DNA of 12,584 bases, from NCBI GenBank assembly GCA_025351035.1, contig JANXWT010000279.1, positions 1 to 12,584 of the forward strand, given 5' to 3'. The translations under genes were made by a program, and so were the position numbers. The notes beneath the pieces are model-generated. The model had not been told where the DNA came from, ran no database searches, and worked only from the letters and a program-made list of their open reading frames with translations. This DNA is from Opitutia bacterium. GTDB lineage: Bacteria; Verrucomicrobiota; Verrucomicrobiia; Opitutales; Opitutaceae. Shown piece after piece: positions 6,460 to 12,584 of this stretch. Positions within the stretch are counted from its first letter, which is position 1, and every line of letters starts with the position of its first letter.

Positions 6460-7554
6460 ATGAAAGTTCCCTTCCTCGATCTCAAGCTCCAGCACCAACC
6501 GCTCCGCGCCGAGGTGATGGCGGCGCTCGGCGACACCTACGACAACACGCGTTTCTGCCTCGGCAAGGACGTGGACGATTTCGAGAAAGCGTTCAGCGCC
6601 GCGTTCGGCTACGCGCGCACCCTTGGGATGAACAGCGGCACGTCGCCGCTGCACATCGCATCGATCTGCGGTGGGTTCGGCCCGGGCGACGAGATCATCA
6701 CGACGCCGTTCACGTTCGCGTCGAGCTGTTGGGGAATCAGCTACGTCGGGGCGAAACCGGTGTTCGTCGACATCGACGCCGACACGTGGTGTATCAGCCC
6801 CGAGGCCATCGCCAAGGCGATCACGCCGAAGACCAAGGGCATCGTCGTCGTGCATATTTTCGGACAACCCGCGCGTATGGACGAGATCATGGCCATCGCG
6901 AAAGCGCACAAATCTTTCGTCGTCGAGGACTGCGCGCAGGCCGTCGGCGCCACCTACAAGGGCACGACGGTCGGCGCCATCGGCGATTGCGGCACGTTCA
7001 GTTTTTATCCGACCAAGAATCTTGGTGCGTGCGGCGAGGGCGGAGCATTCGTCTCGAAACACCCGGCGGTGATGGACAAGGCGCAGCTGCTCCGCGTGCA
7101 CGGTTCGCCGCGGCGCTACGCGCACTCGGAGGTCGGCTTTAACTTCCGTATGGACGGTTTTCAAGGCGCGATCCTCAGCATCAAGCTCAAGCATCTAGCG
7201 AAATGGACTGCGCGCCGCCGCGCCATCGCCGCGAAATACCGTGCGGACATCAGGCTCGCCGGAGTGCAGTTGCCTGTCGTCCCGAGCTACGGCGAGTCGG
7301 TGTGGCATCAATTCACACTGCTCCATCCGCAGCGCGACGCCCTGCGCGTGCACCTCGACAAGTGCGGCGTCGGCACCGACATCATCTACCCTGGGCCGAT
7401 GCACCTGCAGCCCTGCTACGCCTCGCTCGGCTACGCGGCCGGCAGCATCCCGGTTGCGGAGGCGACGAGCGCGCAATGCGTGAGCCTTCCGATCTTTCCC
7501 GAGCTGACCGACGAGCAGGTCGACCACGTAGTCAGCTCGGTCAATTCGTTTTGA
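6460..7554 (+). CDS. DegT/DnrJ/EryC1/StrS-family PLP-dependent sugar aminotransferase
   Basis: A 364-residue fold-type I aminotransferase. Landmarks are the N-terminal VPFLDLKLQ, MNSGTSPLHIA (57-67, cofactor phosphate region), EDCAQAVGATY (156-166) with Asp157 expected to hold the pyridine nitrogen, SFYPTKNLGACGEGG (181-195) with Lys186 as the Schiff-base lysine, and GFNFRMDGFQGAIL (226-239). Relatives transfer an amino group, usually from glutamate, to keto-sugars bound to nucleotides for O-antigen, capsule or other glycan synthesis (WbpE, WecE and ArnB types). The exact sugar cannot be told. It stands alone: no sugar epimerase, dehydratase or glycosyltransferase is in view, and its only same-strand neighbours are the heme genes. 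A GGAG 9 bases upstream supports ATG 6460. The next gene, ffh, is convergent. Confidence 0.92.
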   Translation: MKVPFLDLKLQHQPLRAEVMAALGDTYDNTRFCLGKDVDDFEKAFSAAFGYARTLGMNSGTSPLHIASICGGFGPGDEIITTPFTFASSCWGISYVGAKPVFVDIDADTWCISPEAIAKAITPKTKGIVVVHIFGQPARMDEIMAIAKAHKSFVVEDCAQAVGATYKGTTVGAIGDCGTFSFYPTKNLGACGEGGAFVSKHPAVMDKAQLLRVHGSPRRYAHSEVGFNFRMDGFQGAILSIKLKHLAKWTARRRAIAAKYRADIRLAGVQLPVVPSYGESVWHQFTLLHPQRDALRVHLDKCGVGTDIIYPGPMHLQPCYASLGYAAGSIPVAEATSAQCVSLPIFPELTDEQVDHVVSSVNSF

Positions 7555-7568
7555 ATACTAAACATTCC

Positions 7569-7584
7569 CCGCAGTTTGCTGCGG
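7569..7584. terminator. Hairpin between convergent genes, possible bidirectional terminator
   Basis: CCGCAG (7569-7574) and CTGCGG (7579-7584) form a perfect 6-bp stem around TTTG, 14 bases after the aminotransferase stop. Neither strand has a clean T-run: the plus strand follows with AGTCTTCC and the minus strand with GGAATGTTTAG. Placement between converging genes favours termination, but the structure is weak. A second dyad, GCGGC (7606-7610) with GCCGC (7625-7629), lies in the same 103-base gap. Confidence 0.4.
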
Positions 7585-7657
7585 AGTCTTCCAAGTGAGA
7601 TTAGGGCGGCGTTCAATACAAACAGCCGCAAAGAAGTAGGGGCGCTGGCTATTAGTG

Positions 7658-9001
7658 TCAAAACCCGGGCATCCCGCCCTTGCCCTTCATCTGCTCCATC
7701 TGGCGCATGAGCTTCTTGTTGTTGCCGCCTTTCATCATGCGCATGACTTTCTGCATCTGCTCGAACTGCTTGATGAGCTGGTTGACCTCGAGAACTTTCA
7801 CGCCGGCGCCTTTCGCGATGCGCATGCGGCGGTTGCCGTTCAAGAGCGCGGGCTTGCGGCGTTCCTGAATCGTCATCGACTGGATGATCGCCTCGGTGCG
7901 TTTCATCTGCTGCTCGGCGCCGTCGGGAATCTGCATACCGCTCATGCCGGGCATCATTCCCATGATCGACTGCATCGAACCCATTTTCTTCACCTGCTGC
8001 ATCTGCGCGAGGAAGTCTTCGAGGTTGAAGTCCGCCTTGCGCATTTTCTCGGCCATGCGCTCGGCTTCGCCCTGATCGATGTTCTCCTGCGCCTTCTCGA
8101 CGAGCGACACGACGTCGCCCATGCCGAGGATGCGCGACGCGAGACGGTCGGGATAAAAAATTTCGAAGTCGGCGGTCTTTTCGCCGGTGCCGATGAATTT
8201 GATCGGCACACCAGTGACGGCTTTGATCGACAGGGCCGCGCCGCCGCGGGCGTCGCCATCGAGCTTGGTGAGGATGAGGCCGGTGAGAGCCAGTGCGTCG
8301 TGGAATGCCTTGGCGACGTTGACGGCTTCCTGACCAAGCGCGCCGTCGACAACGAGCAAAACTTCGTCGGGCTGCACGCGGGCGTGGAGGCGCTTCACTT
8401 CTTCGATCAGGTCGGCGTCAATCTGGAGACGACCGGCGGTGTCGAACAGGATCACGTCGGCATTCGCGGCCGTTGCGGCCTCGAGACCTTTGAGCGCGAT
8501 GGCCGGCACATCCTTCGAGACGTGGTCAGCGTAGATGCCAAGTTCTTCCTGCTTCGCGAGAATTTCGAGTTGGTCGATGGCGGCGGGACGATAGACATCG
8601 CACGCGATGAGGAACGGGCGCGCGCCTTTTTTCTTGAGAAGCTTGCCGAGCTTGGCGGTCGAGGTGGTTTTGCCCGAGCCGTGCAAGCCGACCATCAGGA
8701 CTTTCAGCGGGCGTTTGGGGGAGAGCTCGGTCGTGCCCTCGCCGAGGAGTTTCACCAACTCGTCGCTGATGATTTTGACGATCTGCTGGCCGGGTGTGAC
8801 GGACTTGAGGACCTGCTGGCCAACGCATTGGAGCTGCACGCGGTCGACGAACTCGCGGGCGACCTTGAAGTGCACGTCGGCGGCGAGCAGGGCGGCGCGG
8901 ACCTCCTTGAGAGTGTCCGCCATGTTTTCCTCGGTCAGCTGGCCGACGCCGCGCAGGTTGCGCAGGGCTTGGGAAAGTTTTTCGGGGAGGTTCGCAAACA
9001 T
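7658..9001 (-). CDS. ffh: Signal recognition particle GTPase Ffh (SRP54)
   Basis: This 447-residue protein (E. coli has 453) binds SRP RNA and the signal sequences of nascent membrane proteins, and delivers them to FtsY and the translocon. The N domain spans roughly 1-90. The GTPase domain shows GLHGSGKTT (105-113), DVYRPAAIDQLE (135-146), DTAGR (187-191) and TKLDGDARGG (245-254). The M domain (about 315-447) is methionine-rich and holds the SRP-RNA-binding segment GNRRMRIAKGAG (389-400); the tail ends KGGMPGF. ATG 9001 matches the usual N-terminus MFANLPEKLSQAL; the frame stays open to 9235, but that extension overlaps der and looks non-coding. No Shine-Dalgarno sequence is visible before 9001. 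It is divergent from der across 100 bases, where I find no convincing promoter. Neither the SRP RNA gene nor rpsP is nearby. Confidence 0.97.
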   Translation of the reverse strand: MFANLPEKLSQALRNLRGVGQLTEENMADTLKEVRAALLAADVHFKVAREFVDRVQLQCVGQQVLKSVTPGQQIVKIISDELVKLLGEGTTELSPKRPLKVLMVGLHGSGKTTSTAKLGKLLKKKGARPFLIACDVYRPAAIDQLEILAKQEELGIYADHVSKDVPAIALKGLEAATAANADVILFDTAGRLQIDADLIEEVKRLHARVQPDEVLLVVDGALGQEAVNVAKAFHDALALTGLILTKLDGDARGGAALSIKAVTGVPIKFIGTGEKTADFEIFYPDRLASRILGMGDVVSLVEKAQENIDQGEAERMAEKMRKADFNLEDFLAQMQQVKKMGSMQSIMGMMPGMSGMQIPDGAEQQMKRTEAIIQSMTIQERRKPALLNGNRRMRIAKGAGVKVLEVNQLIKQFEQMQKVMRMMKGGNNKKLMRQMEQMKGKGGMPGF

Positions 9002-9101
9002 GGGAGGCGGCAAGTTGCGCGGGCCAGCGTGACTTGGCAAGCCGCGCCTCGCGCAGGGAACACTTGATTGCGCGCGTGCTTCCTGCACAAGGTGTAGCCG
9101 T

Positions 9102-10544
9102 ATGCACACCGCACCGCGCACCGTCGCCATTGTTGGCCGCCCCAATGTGGGCAAGAGTCGCCTGTTCAATCGACTCGCGGGCAAACGTATTTCCATCGTG
9201 CACGATATGCCCGGGGTGACCCGGGATGTTGTCACGGCGGAGGTGGCGAATGGTGCTTATACGTTGCTCGACACCGGTGGCATCGGTCTGACCGGCAGCG
9301 ATACGCCGGCGGCTATCACCAAGGCCTCCGAGGAGCAGGTGCAGTTCGCCATCGAGGCGGCCACGGCGATCCTTTTCACCATCGACGCGCGCGCCGGGGT
9401 CACCCCGCTGGACGAGCGCATCGCAAAACTCCTGCGCAAGTGCAAGAGCAAGGTCATCCTCGTCGCCAACAAGGCCGACCACGGCGTCGAGAAAATCGCC
9501 GCGATCGAGGAGTTTTATCGTCTCGGCTTCGGCGAGCCTTTCTACATTTCAGCCGAGCATGGCAACGGCGAGGCCGATGTTCGCGACGCCGTCCTCGCCA
9601 AGCTCGGCCCGGTCCCCGAAGAAACCCAGCACGACCGGGACCGACTGCACATCTGCTTCGTCGGCCGGCCCAACGTCGGCAAATCTTCGCTCAGCAACCG
9701 GCTCCTCAAGAGCGAGCGGCTCATTGTCAGCGACGTGCCGGGCACGACGCGCGATGCCGTGGAGCTGAACTTTATCTACACCTCAAAGGAAGGGAAGGAG
9801 TGGCCTTTCCGCCTCATCGACACCGCCGGCATCCGCGCCGCGACGAAACTCTCGTCGTCGGTCGAATATTTTTCCCGTCTCCGCTCGATCGAGGCCATCA
9901 GAAACTCCGATGTGGTCTTCATGGTGCTCGACGCGATGGACGGGGTCGTCTCGCAAGACAAGGCAATCGCCGGTGAAGTCATCTCAGCGGCGAAGCCCAT
10001 CGTGATCGTGGTCAACAAATGGGACAAGGTTCACGCCGCCTTTCGCAAGGGTGAGTTGCAAGCCTACAAGGGCGAACGCGATTTCCGGGAGAAATTTGAA
10101 GTCGAGCTCCACAAGCGGCTGTTCTTCACACCGGGTGCGCCCGTCATGTTCGTGTCGGCGCTCACCGGCCACGAGATTGAACGCATGCTCAAGTCGGCCC
10201 GCGCGCTCGACGCGCGCCTTGACACCAAGATCCCCACCGCGAAGTTGAACAAGACCCTCATCGCGCTCACCGATCGCACTCCGCCCGCTGCGGTCGGTGG
10301 CGTGCGCTTCCGCGCCTACTACGCCACGCAGGTCAGCACGCGCCCGTTTCGCATCAAGATTTTTTGCAACAACGACAAAAACCTCGACGAGTCCTACCGC
10401 CGCTATCTCGAAGCGGGCCTCGTCAAGGAATTCGACCTCGACGGCTGCCCGATCCATTTCGACCTCAAGGGCAAGCCGCCGCGGAAATCGCGCGGCACGG
10501 GTTCGTCGCGCGACTCCGACACCGTCTTTGAGGACGAGGACTGA
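9102..10544 (+). CDS. der: Ribosome-assembly GTPase Der (EngA), tandem GTPase domains
   Basis: This 480-residue protein carries the two consecutive GTPase domains unique to Der, needed for 50S subunit maturation. Domain 1 has GRPNVGKS (12-19), DTGG (57-60), NKAD (123-126) and a SAEHG-type G5 motif (150-154). Domain 2 has GRPNVGKS (188-195), PGTTRD (213-218), DTAG (240-243), NKWD (305-308) and SA (352-353). A KH-like domain follows (about 375-460; YYATQVSTRPFRIKIFCN), then a short charged tail ending in EDED. The length fits the family (E. coli 490). AAGGTG at 9089-9094 gives a Shine-Dalgarno 7 bases before ATG 9102. It leads the apparent operon der-fmt-LysM-parB, with fmt starting 9 bases after its stop. 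Confidence 0.97.
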   Translation: MHTAPRTVAIVGRPNVGKSRLFNRLAGKRISIVHDMPGVTRDVVTAEVANGAYTLLDTGGIGLTGSDTPAAITKASEEQVQFAIEAATAILFTIDARAGVTPLDERIAKLLRKCKSKVILVANKADHGVEKIAAIEEFYRLGFGEPFYISAEHGNGEADVRDAVLAKLGPVPEETQHDRDRLHICFVGRPNVGKSSLSNRLLKSERLIVSDVPGTTRDAVELNFIYTSKEGKEWPFRLIDTAGIRAATKLSSSVEYFSRLRSIEAIRNSDVVFMVLDAMDGVVSQDKAIAGEVISAAKPIVIVVNKWDKVHAAFRKGELQAYKGERDFREKFEVELHKRLFFTPGAPVMFVSALTGHEIERMLKSARALDARLDTKIPTAKLNKTLIALTDRTPPAAVGGVRFRAYYATQVSTRPFRIKIFCNNDKNLDESYRRYLEAGLVKEFDLDGCPIHFDLKGKPPRKSRGTGSSRDSDTVFEDED

Positions 10545-10553
10545 TCTCCCGCC

Positions 10554-11582
10554 ATGCTGCGCCTCGTGTTCATGGGTTCGGATGCGATTGCGCGGCCCGC
10601 GCTCGACTGGCTCGCGGGCGAGGGGAGCAGGGTGGCGACCGTGGTCGGTGTTTTCACCCAACCCGACCGCGCGTCCGGCCGCGGCCAGCAGGTGCAGCCC
10701 AACGCGATCAAGCTTTGGGCGCAGACACGCGGTCTGCCGGTTTTCCAGCCAGAGAAGGTGGACGCCGACGCGCTCGCGCAACTCGCCGGGTTGCAGCCCG
10801 ACGTGACACTCGTAATGGCCTACGGACACCTGCTGCGACAGTCATTCATCGACGCAGCGCGTCTGGGCACGCTCAATCTCCACACGTCACTGTTGCCGGA
10901 ATACCGGGGCGCGTCACCCATTCAGACGGCGATTGCGTGTGGTGAACGCGAAACTGGAGTGTCGCTCATGCGCATGGTGCTGGCGCTCGACGCCGGTCCC
11001 GTGGGCGATGTGGAGCGCGTGCCCATCGACCTGCTGGACACGGCGGCAGATGTTGAAACCAAGCTCGAGCGCGCCTGCGTGCCGCTCCTCGCCCGCGCGC
11101 TGCCACGGCTGGGTGATGGCTCGTTGGTTTTCACGTCGCAGGACGAATCGCAGGTGACTTTCTGCCGCCGCCTCGCGAAAACGGACGGCGGGCTCGACTT
11201 CACCGCGCCTGCGGCCGACCTCGCCGCGCGCATCAACGGACTGTTCCCGTGGCCGAGTTGTCAGCTCGAAATCAACAGCCAGCCCGTGAGGCTCGGCCTT
11301 GCCGACGTCGCGGCGGTCTCCGCGGAGCCTGCCGGAAAGTGTCACGTATTAGATGACACTTCGGCGGGGCCCGGCACGGTATTGGGCGCGGGCGGCGATG
11401 GATTGCTCATCGCGACAGGGAGAGGGGTGCTCCGTTTGCGCCGACTGCAAAGGCCGGGCGGGAACATGCTGCCGGCGGCGGATTTTTTGCGCGGTTTCCC
11501 CGTGGCGGCGGGCACGGCGCTTGCGTCGCAGTCCATGCCGGTGCTCGTCGGTGGCGTTCCCTTTCCCCGCGCCAAGATTTGA
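10554..11582 (+). CDS. fmt: Methionyl-tRNA formyltransferase
   Basis: This 342-residue enzyme formylates the methionine on initiator tRNA using 10-formyltetrahydrofolate. The catalytic triad sits at the same numbers as in E. coli: Asn108 and His110 in LNLHTSLLPEYRGASPI, and Asp146 in VLALDAGPV. The tRNA-contacting loop QPDRASGRG (36-44) is present near the N-terminus. The C-terminal tRNA-binding domain is recognisable (INGLFPWP, PGTVL, GVLRLRRLQ). The protein is about 27 residues longer than E. coli Fmt. About 12 of the extra residues lie between QPV (243-245) and PGT (273-275), where an AT-rich inverted repeat encodes Lys262-Thr269. The usual partner gene def (peptide deformylase) is not next to it in this window. 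GAGGA lies 13 bases upstream inside the der end, slightly far for a Shine-Dalgarno. It sits in the der operon. Confidence 0.96.
   Translation: MLRLVFMGSDAIARPALDWLAGEGSRVATVVGVFTQPDRASGRGQQVQPNAIKLWAQTRGLPVFQPEKVDADALAQLAGLQPDVTLVMAYGHLLRQSFIDAARLGTLNLHTSLLPEYRGASPIQTAIACGERETGVSLMRMVLALDAGPVGDVERVPIDLLDTAADVETKLERACVPLLARALPRLGDGSLVFTSQDESQVTFCRRLAKTDGGLDFTAPAADLAARINGLFPWPSCQLEINSQPVRLGLADVAAVSAEPAGKCHVLDDTSAGPGTVLGAGGDGLLIATGRGVLRLRRLQRPGGNMLPAADFLRGFPVAAGTALASQSMPVLVGGVPFPRAKI
11337..11361. repeat. Perfect 8-bp inverted repeat inside fmt, in-frame and AT-rich
   Basis: AAGTGTCA (11337-11344) and TGACACTT (11354-11361) are exact reverse complements around a 9-base loop. Only 9 of the 25 bases are G or C, against a strongly GC-rich surrounding gene, and the stretch includes a TTA leucine codon, a type rarely used in GC-rich genes like these. 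It starts exactly at the Lys262 codon and covers eight codons. It may be a small inserted palindromic element or a regulatory or structural RNA hairpin. Confidence 0.7.
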
Positions 11583-11632
11583 TTGGGGGCTTTCGCTTGT
11601 TTTTGCCGGCAATCTTCCCAAGCTTGGCACCC

Positions 11633-12211
11633 ATGCGCAGCAGACTCTTGTCCATCGGGTGCTTCCTCGCCGCGGTTGCCCTCGCGGCTCCCGCTTCCGG
11701 CCAGACCGACCAAACCCGCATGGAATTCGTCAACCTCCGCGAAGACGTGCGGATGCTTTCGCAACGCGTCGGTGAACTGACGTTGACCGTTGAGCAACTG
11801 GCGCGGGACAACAGCGCGCTCCAGAGCCGGGCCGGACAAAATTACGTCACCATCGAACAGCTCAACCACGCTGTCACCGATTTCAACCGCAGCTTGCAGA
11901 GCGGGCTCGCCGACCAGAAACGTGAAGTCCTGACGCAGATCGCCGGCCAGATCGAGCGACTGGCCAAGCAGACCAACGCCGCCCTCGACGCGCTCGCGAA
12001 AAATCAAGCGAGCCGCCCCGCGTTGCCGACCGTCTTTACGGAGGATTTTCCGAAGGAGGGCGCGAACTACACCGTGCAATCCGGTGACACGCTTTCAGTC
12101 ATTGCGAAGAAAACCAACGCGAAGATGCAGGACATCATCAACGCCAACAAGATTTCCGACCCGACAAAAATCCGGGTCGGCCAGACACTGTTCATCCCCC
12201 AGGGAAAATAA
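11633..12211 (+). CDS. Secreted coiled-coil protein with a C-terminal LysM domain
   Basis: From ATG 11633 the protein is 192 residues. It has a clear Sec signal peptide (charged MRSR, hydrophobic core 5-20, likely cleavage after APASG at residue 23). A long helical, heptad-like region (about 28-122, rich in Leu, Gln, Asp and Glu) suggests a coiled coil. A Pro-rich linker and one LysM domain follow (146-188: YTVQSGDTLSVIAKKTN ... VGQTLFIP), which binds peptidoglycan GlcNAc. No catalytic domain is present, so a structural or anchoring role in the periplasm is likely but unproven. SIGC at residues 7-10 is not a good lipobox, because the hydrophobic core continues beyond it. A TTG start at 11579, overlapping the fmt stop, would add 18 residues and disturb the signal peptide, so I reject it. 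The gene lies 50 bases after fmt and 2 bases before parB. Confidence 0.85.
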   Translation: MRSRLLSIGCFLAAVALAAPASGQTDQTRMEFVNLREDVRMLSQRVGELTLTVEQLARDNSALQSRAGQNYVTIEQLNHAVTDFNRSLQSGLADQKREVLTQIAGQIERLAKQTNAALDALAKNQASRPALPTVFTEDFPKEGANYTVQSGDTLSVIAKKTNAKMQDIINANKISDPTKIRVGQTLFIPQGK

Positions 12212-12213
12212 CC

Positions 12214-12584
12214 ATGGCTACCAGCAAATCACGTCTCGGACGCGGACTCGGCGCTCTCATTTCCAGCGGCTCCATGCCGCCCAAGGTGACGGCGACGCCA
12301 GCCGACGCTCCGGCCAAAGCAAGCGAGCCGGTTACCGGCGAGCCCGGCAGTCTCAGCGGGTATCGCGAGATCGCCATGCACCTCATCGAGCCCAATCCCT
12401 ACCAACCGCGCCGCGAGATCGATGTGGCGCAGCTCAACGACCTCGCGGAAAGCATCCGCAACGAGGGTCTGTTGCAACCCATCGTGGTCCGGCCGGCCGG
12501 AGACAAATTCCAACTCATCGCGGGCGAACGCCGCTGGCGCGCATTCCAACAACTCAAGATCAAGAGCATCGCCGCGCGCGTCAT
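12214..12584 (+). CDS. parB: Chromosome-partitioning protein ParB (Spo0J), N-terminal part
   Basis: 123 codons are visible before the window ends. The N-terminus MATSKSRLGRGLGALISSG carries the LGRGLGALI motif, the ParA-stimulating segment typical of chromosomal ParB. After a low-complexity Ala/Pro/Thr linker come IEPNPYQPRREID (59-71), LAESIRNEGLLQPIVVRP and the CTP-binding box GERRWRA (104-110). The helix-turn-helix and dimer domains lie beyond the window. ParB loads at parS, slides as a CTP clamp and works with ParA and SMC in origin segregation. AGGGA at 12201-12205 gives a Shine-Dalgarno 8 bases before the ATG. parA, commonly just upstream of parB, is absent there; a LysM protein gene ends 2 bases before. 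Confidence 0.95.
   Translation, partial: MATSKSRLGRGLGALISSGSMPPKVTATPADAPAKASEPVTGEPGSLSGYREIAMHLIEPNPYQPRREIDVAQLNDLAESIRNEGLLQPIVVRPAGDKFQLIAGERRWRAFQQLKIKSIAARV

Noticed and set aside
7652..7660. TTAGTGTCA near the ffh stop as a second copy of the fmt palindrome arm
   Set aside because: Only a 7-base overlap with one arm and no partner arm nearby; chance is sufficient.
7655..9067. Long open plus-strand frame of about 470 codons opposite ffh
   Set aside because: Antisense shadow in GC-rich DNA; the opposite strand encodes a complete, motif-perfect Ffh.
9002..9101. Promoters or operator dyad in the ffh-der divergent gap
   Set aside because: TTGATT (9064-9069) and TTGGCA (9034-9039) lack a -10 at 16-18 bases; GGCGGCAAG and CTTGGCAAGCCGC form only a broken dyad.
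9002..9235. 78-residue N-terminal extension of Ffh
   Set aside because: It is antisense to the first GTPase motif of der, and the standard Ffh N-terminus begins at 9001.

Overview
This window is dense, GC-rich bacterial chromosome carrying mostly core housekeeping genes. I count eleven protein genes (two cut by the window edges), one tRNA gene and only short intergenic gaps, none longer than about 170 bases. Several starts have no clear Shine-Dalgarno sequence. The genes for an unexported L,D-transpeptidase and a secreted LysM protein indicate a peptidoglycan-containing cell. A 65-base palindrome downstream of hemD resembles dispersed intergenic palindromes that I associate with Verrucomicrobiota (for example Opitutaceae). 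That taxonomic placement is an inference, not something the sequence proves.

Left part (1-4500): an XPD/DinG-type iron-sulfur helicase runs leftward off the window. It is divergent, across 97 bases, from a P1B-type metal ATPase with the SPC and HEGST signatures of the cobalt/iron/zinc-type P1B-4 group. The ATPase converges, 10 bases stop to stop, on a small cytoplasm-predicted L,D-transpeptidase.

Middle part (4501-7657): tRNA-Val(UAC) lies 10 bases upstream of hemC, which overlaps hemD by 8 bases. Together hemC and hemD convert porphobilinogen to uroporphyrinogen III. A palindrome supplies the last codons and the stop of hemD. It ends within the Shine-Dalgarno sequence of the next gene, a DegT/DnrJ/EryC1-type sugar aminotransferase. 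A hairpin-bearing gap then separates that gene from the convergent ffh.

Right part (7658-12584): ffh (signal recognition particle GTPase) is divergent from a rightward cluster der - fmt - LysM protein - parB. Gaps in the cluster are 9, 50 and 2 bases, so it is probably one operon. It joins ribosome assembly, initiator-tRNA formylation, an envelope protein and chromosome segregation. Inside fmt sits a low-GC, perfect 8-bp inverted repeat of 25 bases, in frame, at a place where the protein appears longer than its relatives. This is the observation I would check first.

I do not see a phage, insertion sequence, CRISPR array, toxin-antitoxin pair or defence island. The interesting signals here are small palindromic elements in and between core genes rather than a new multi-gene system.
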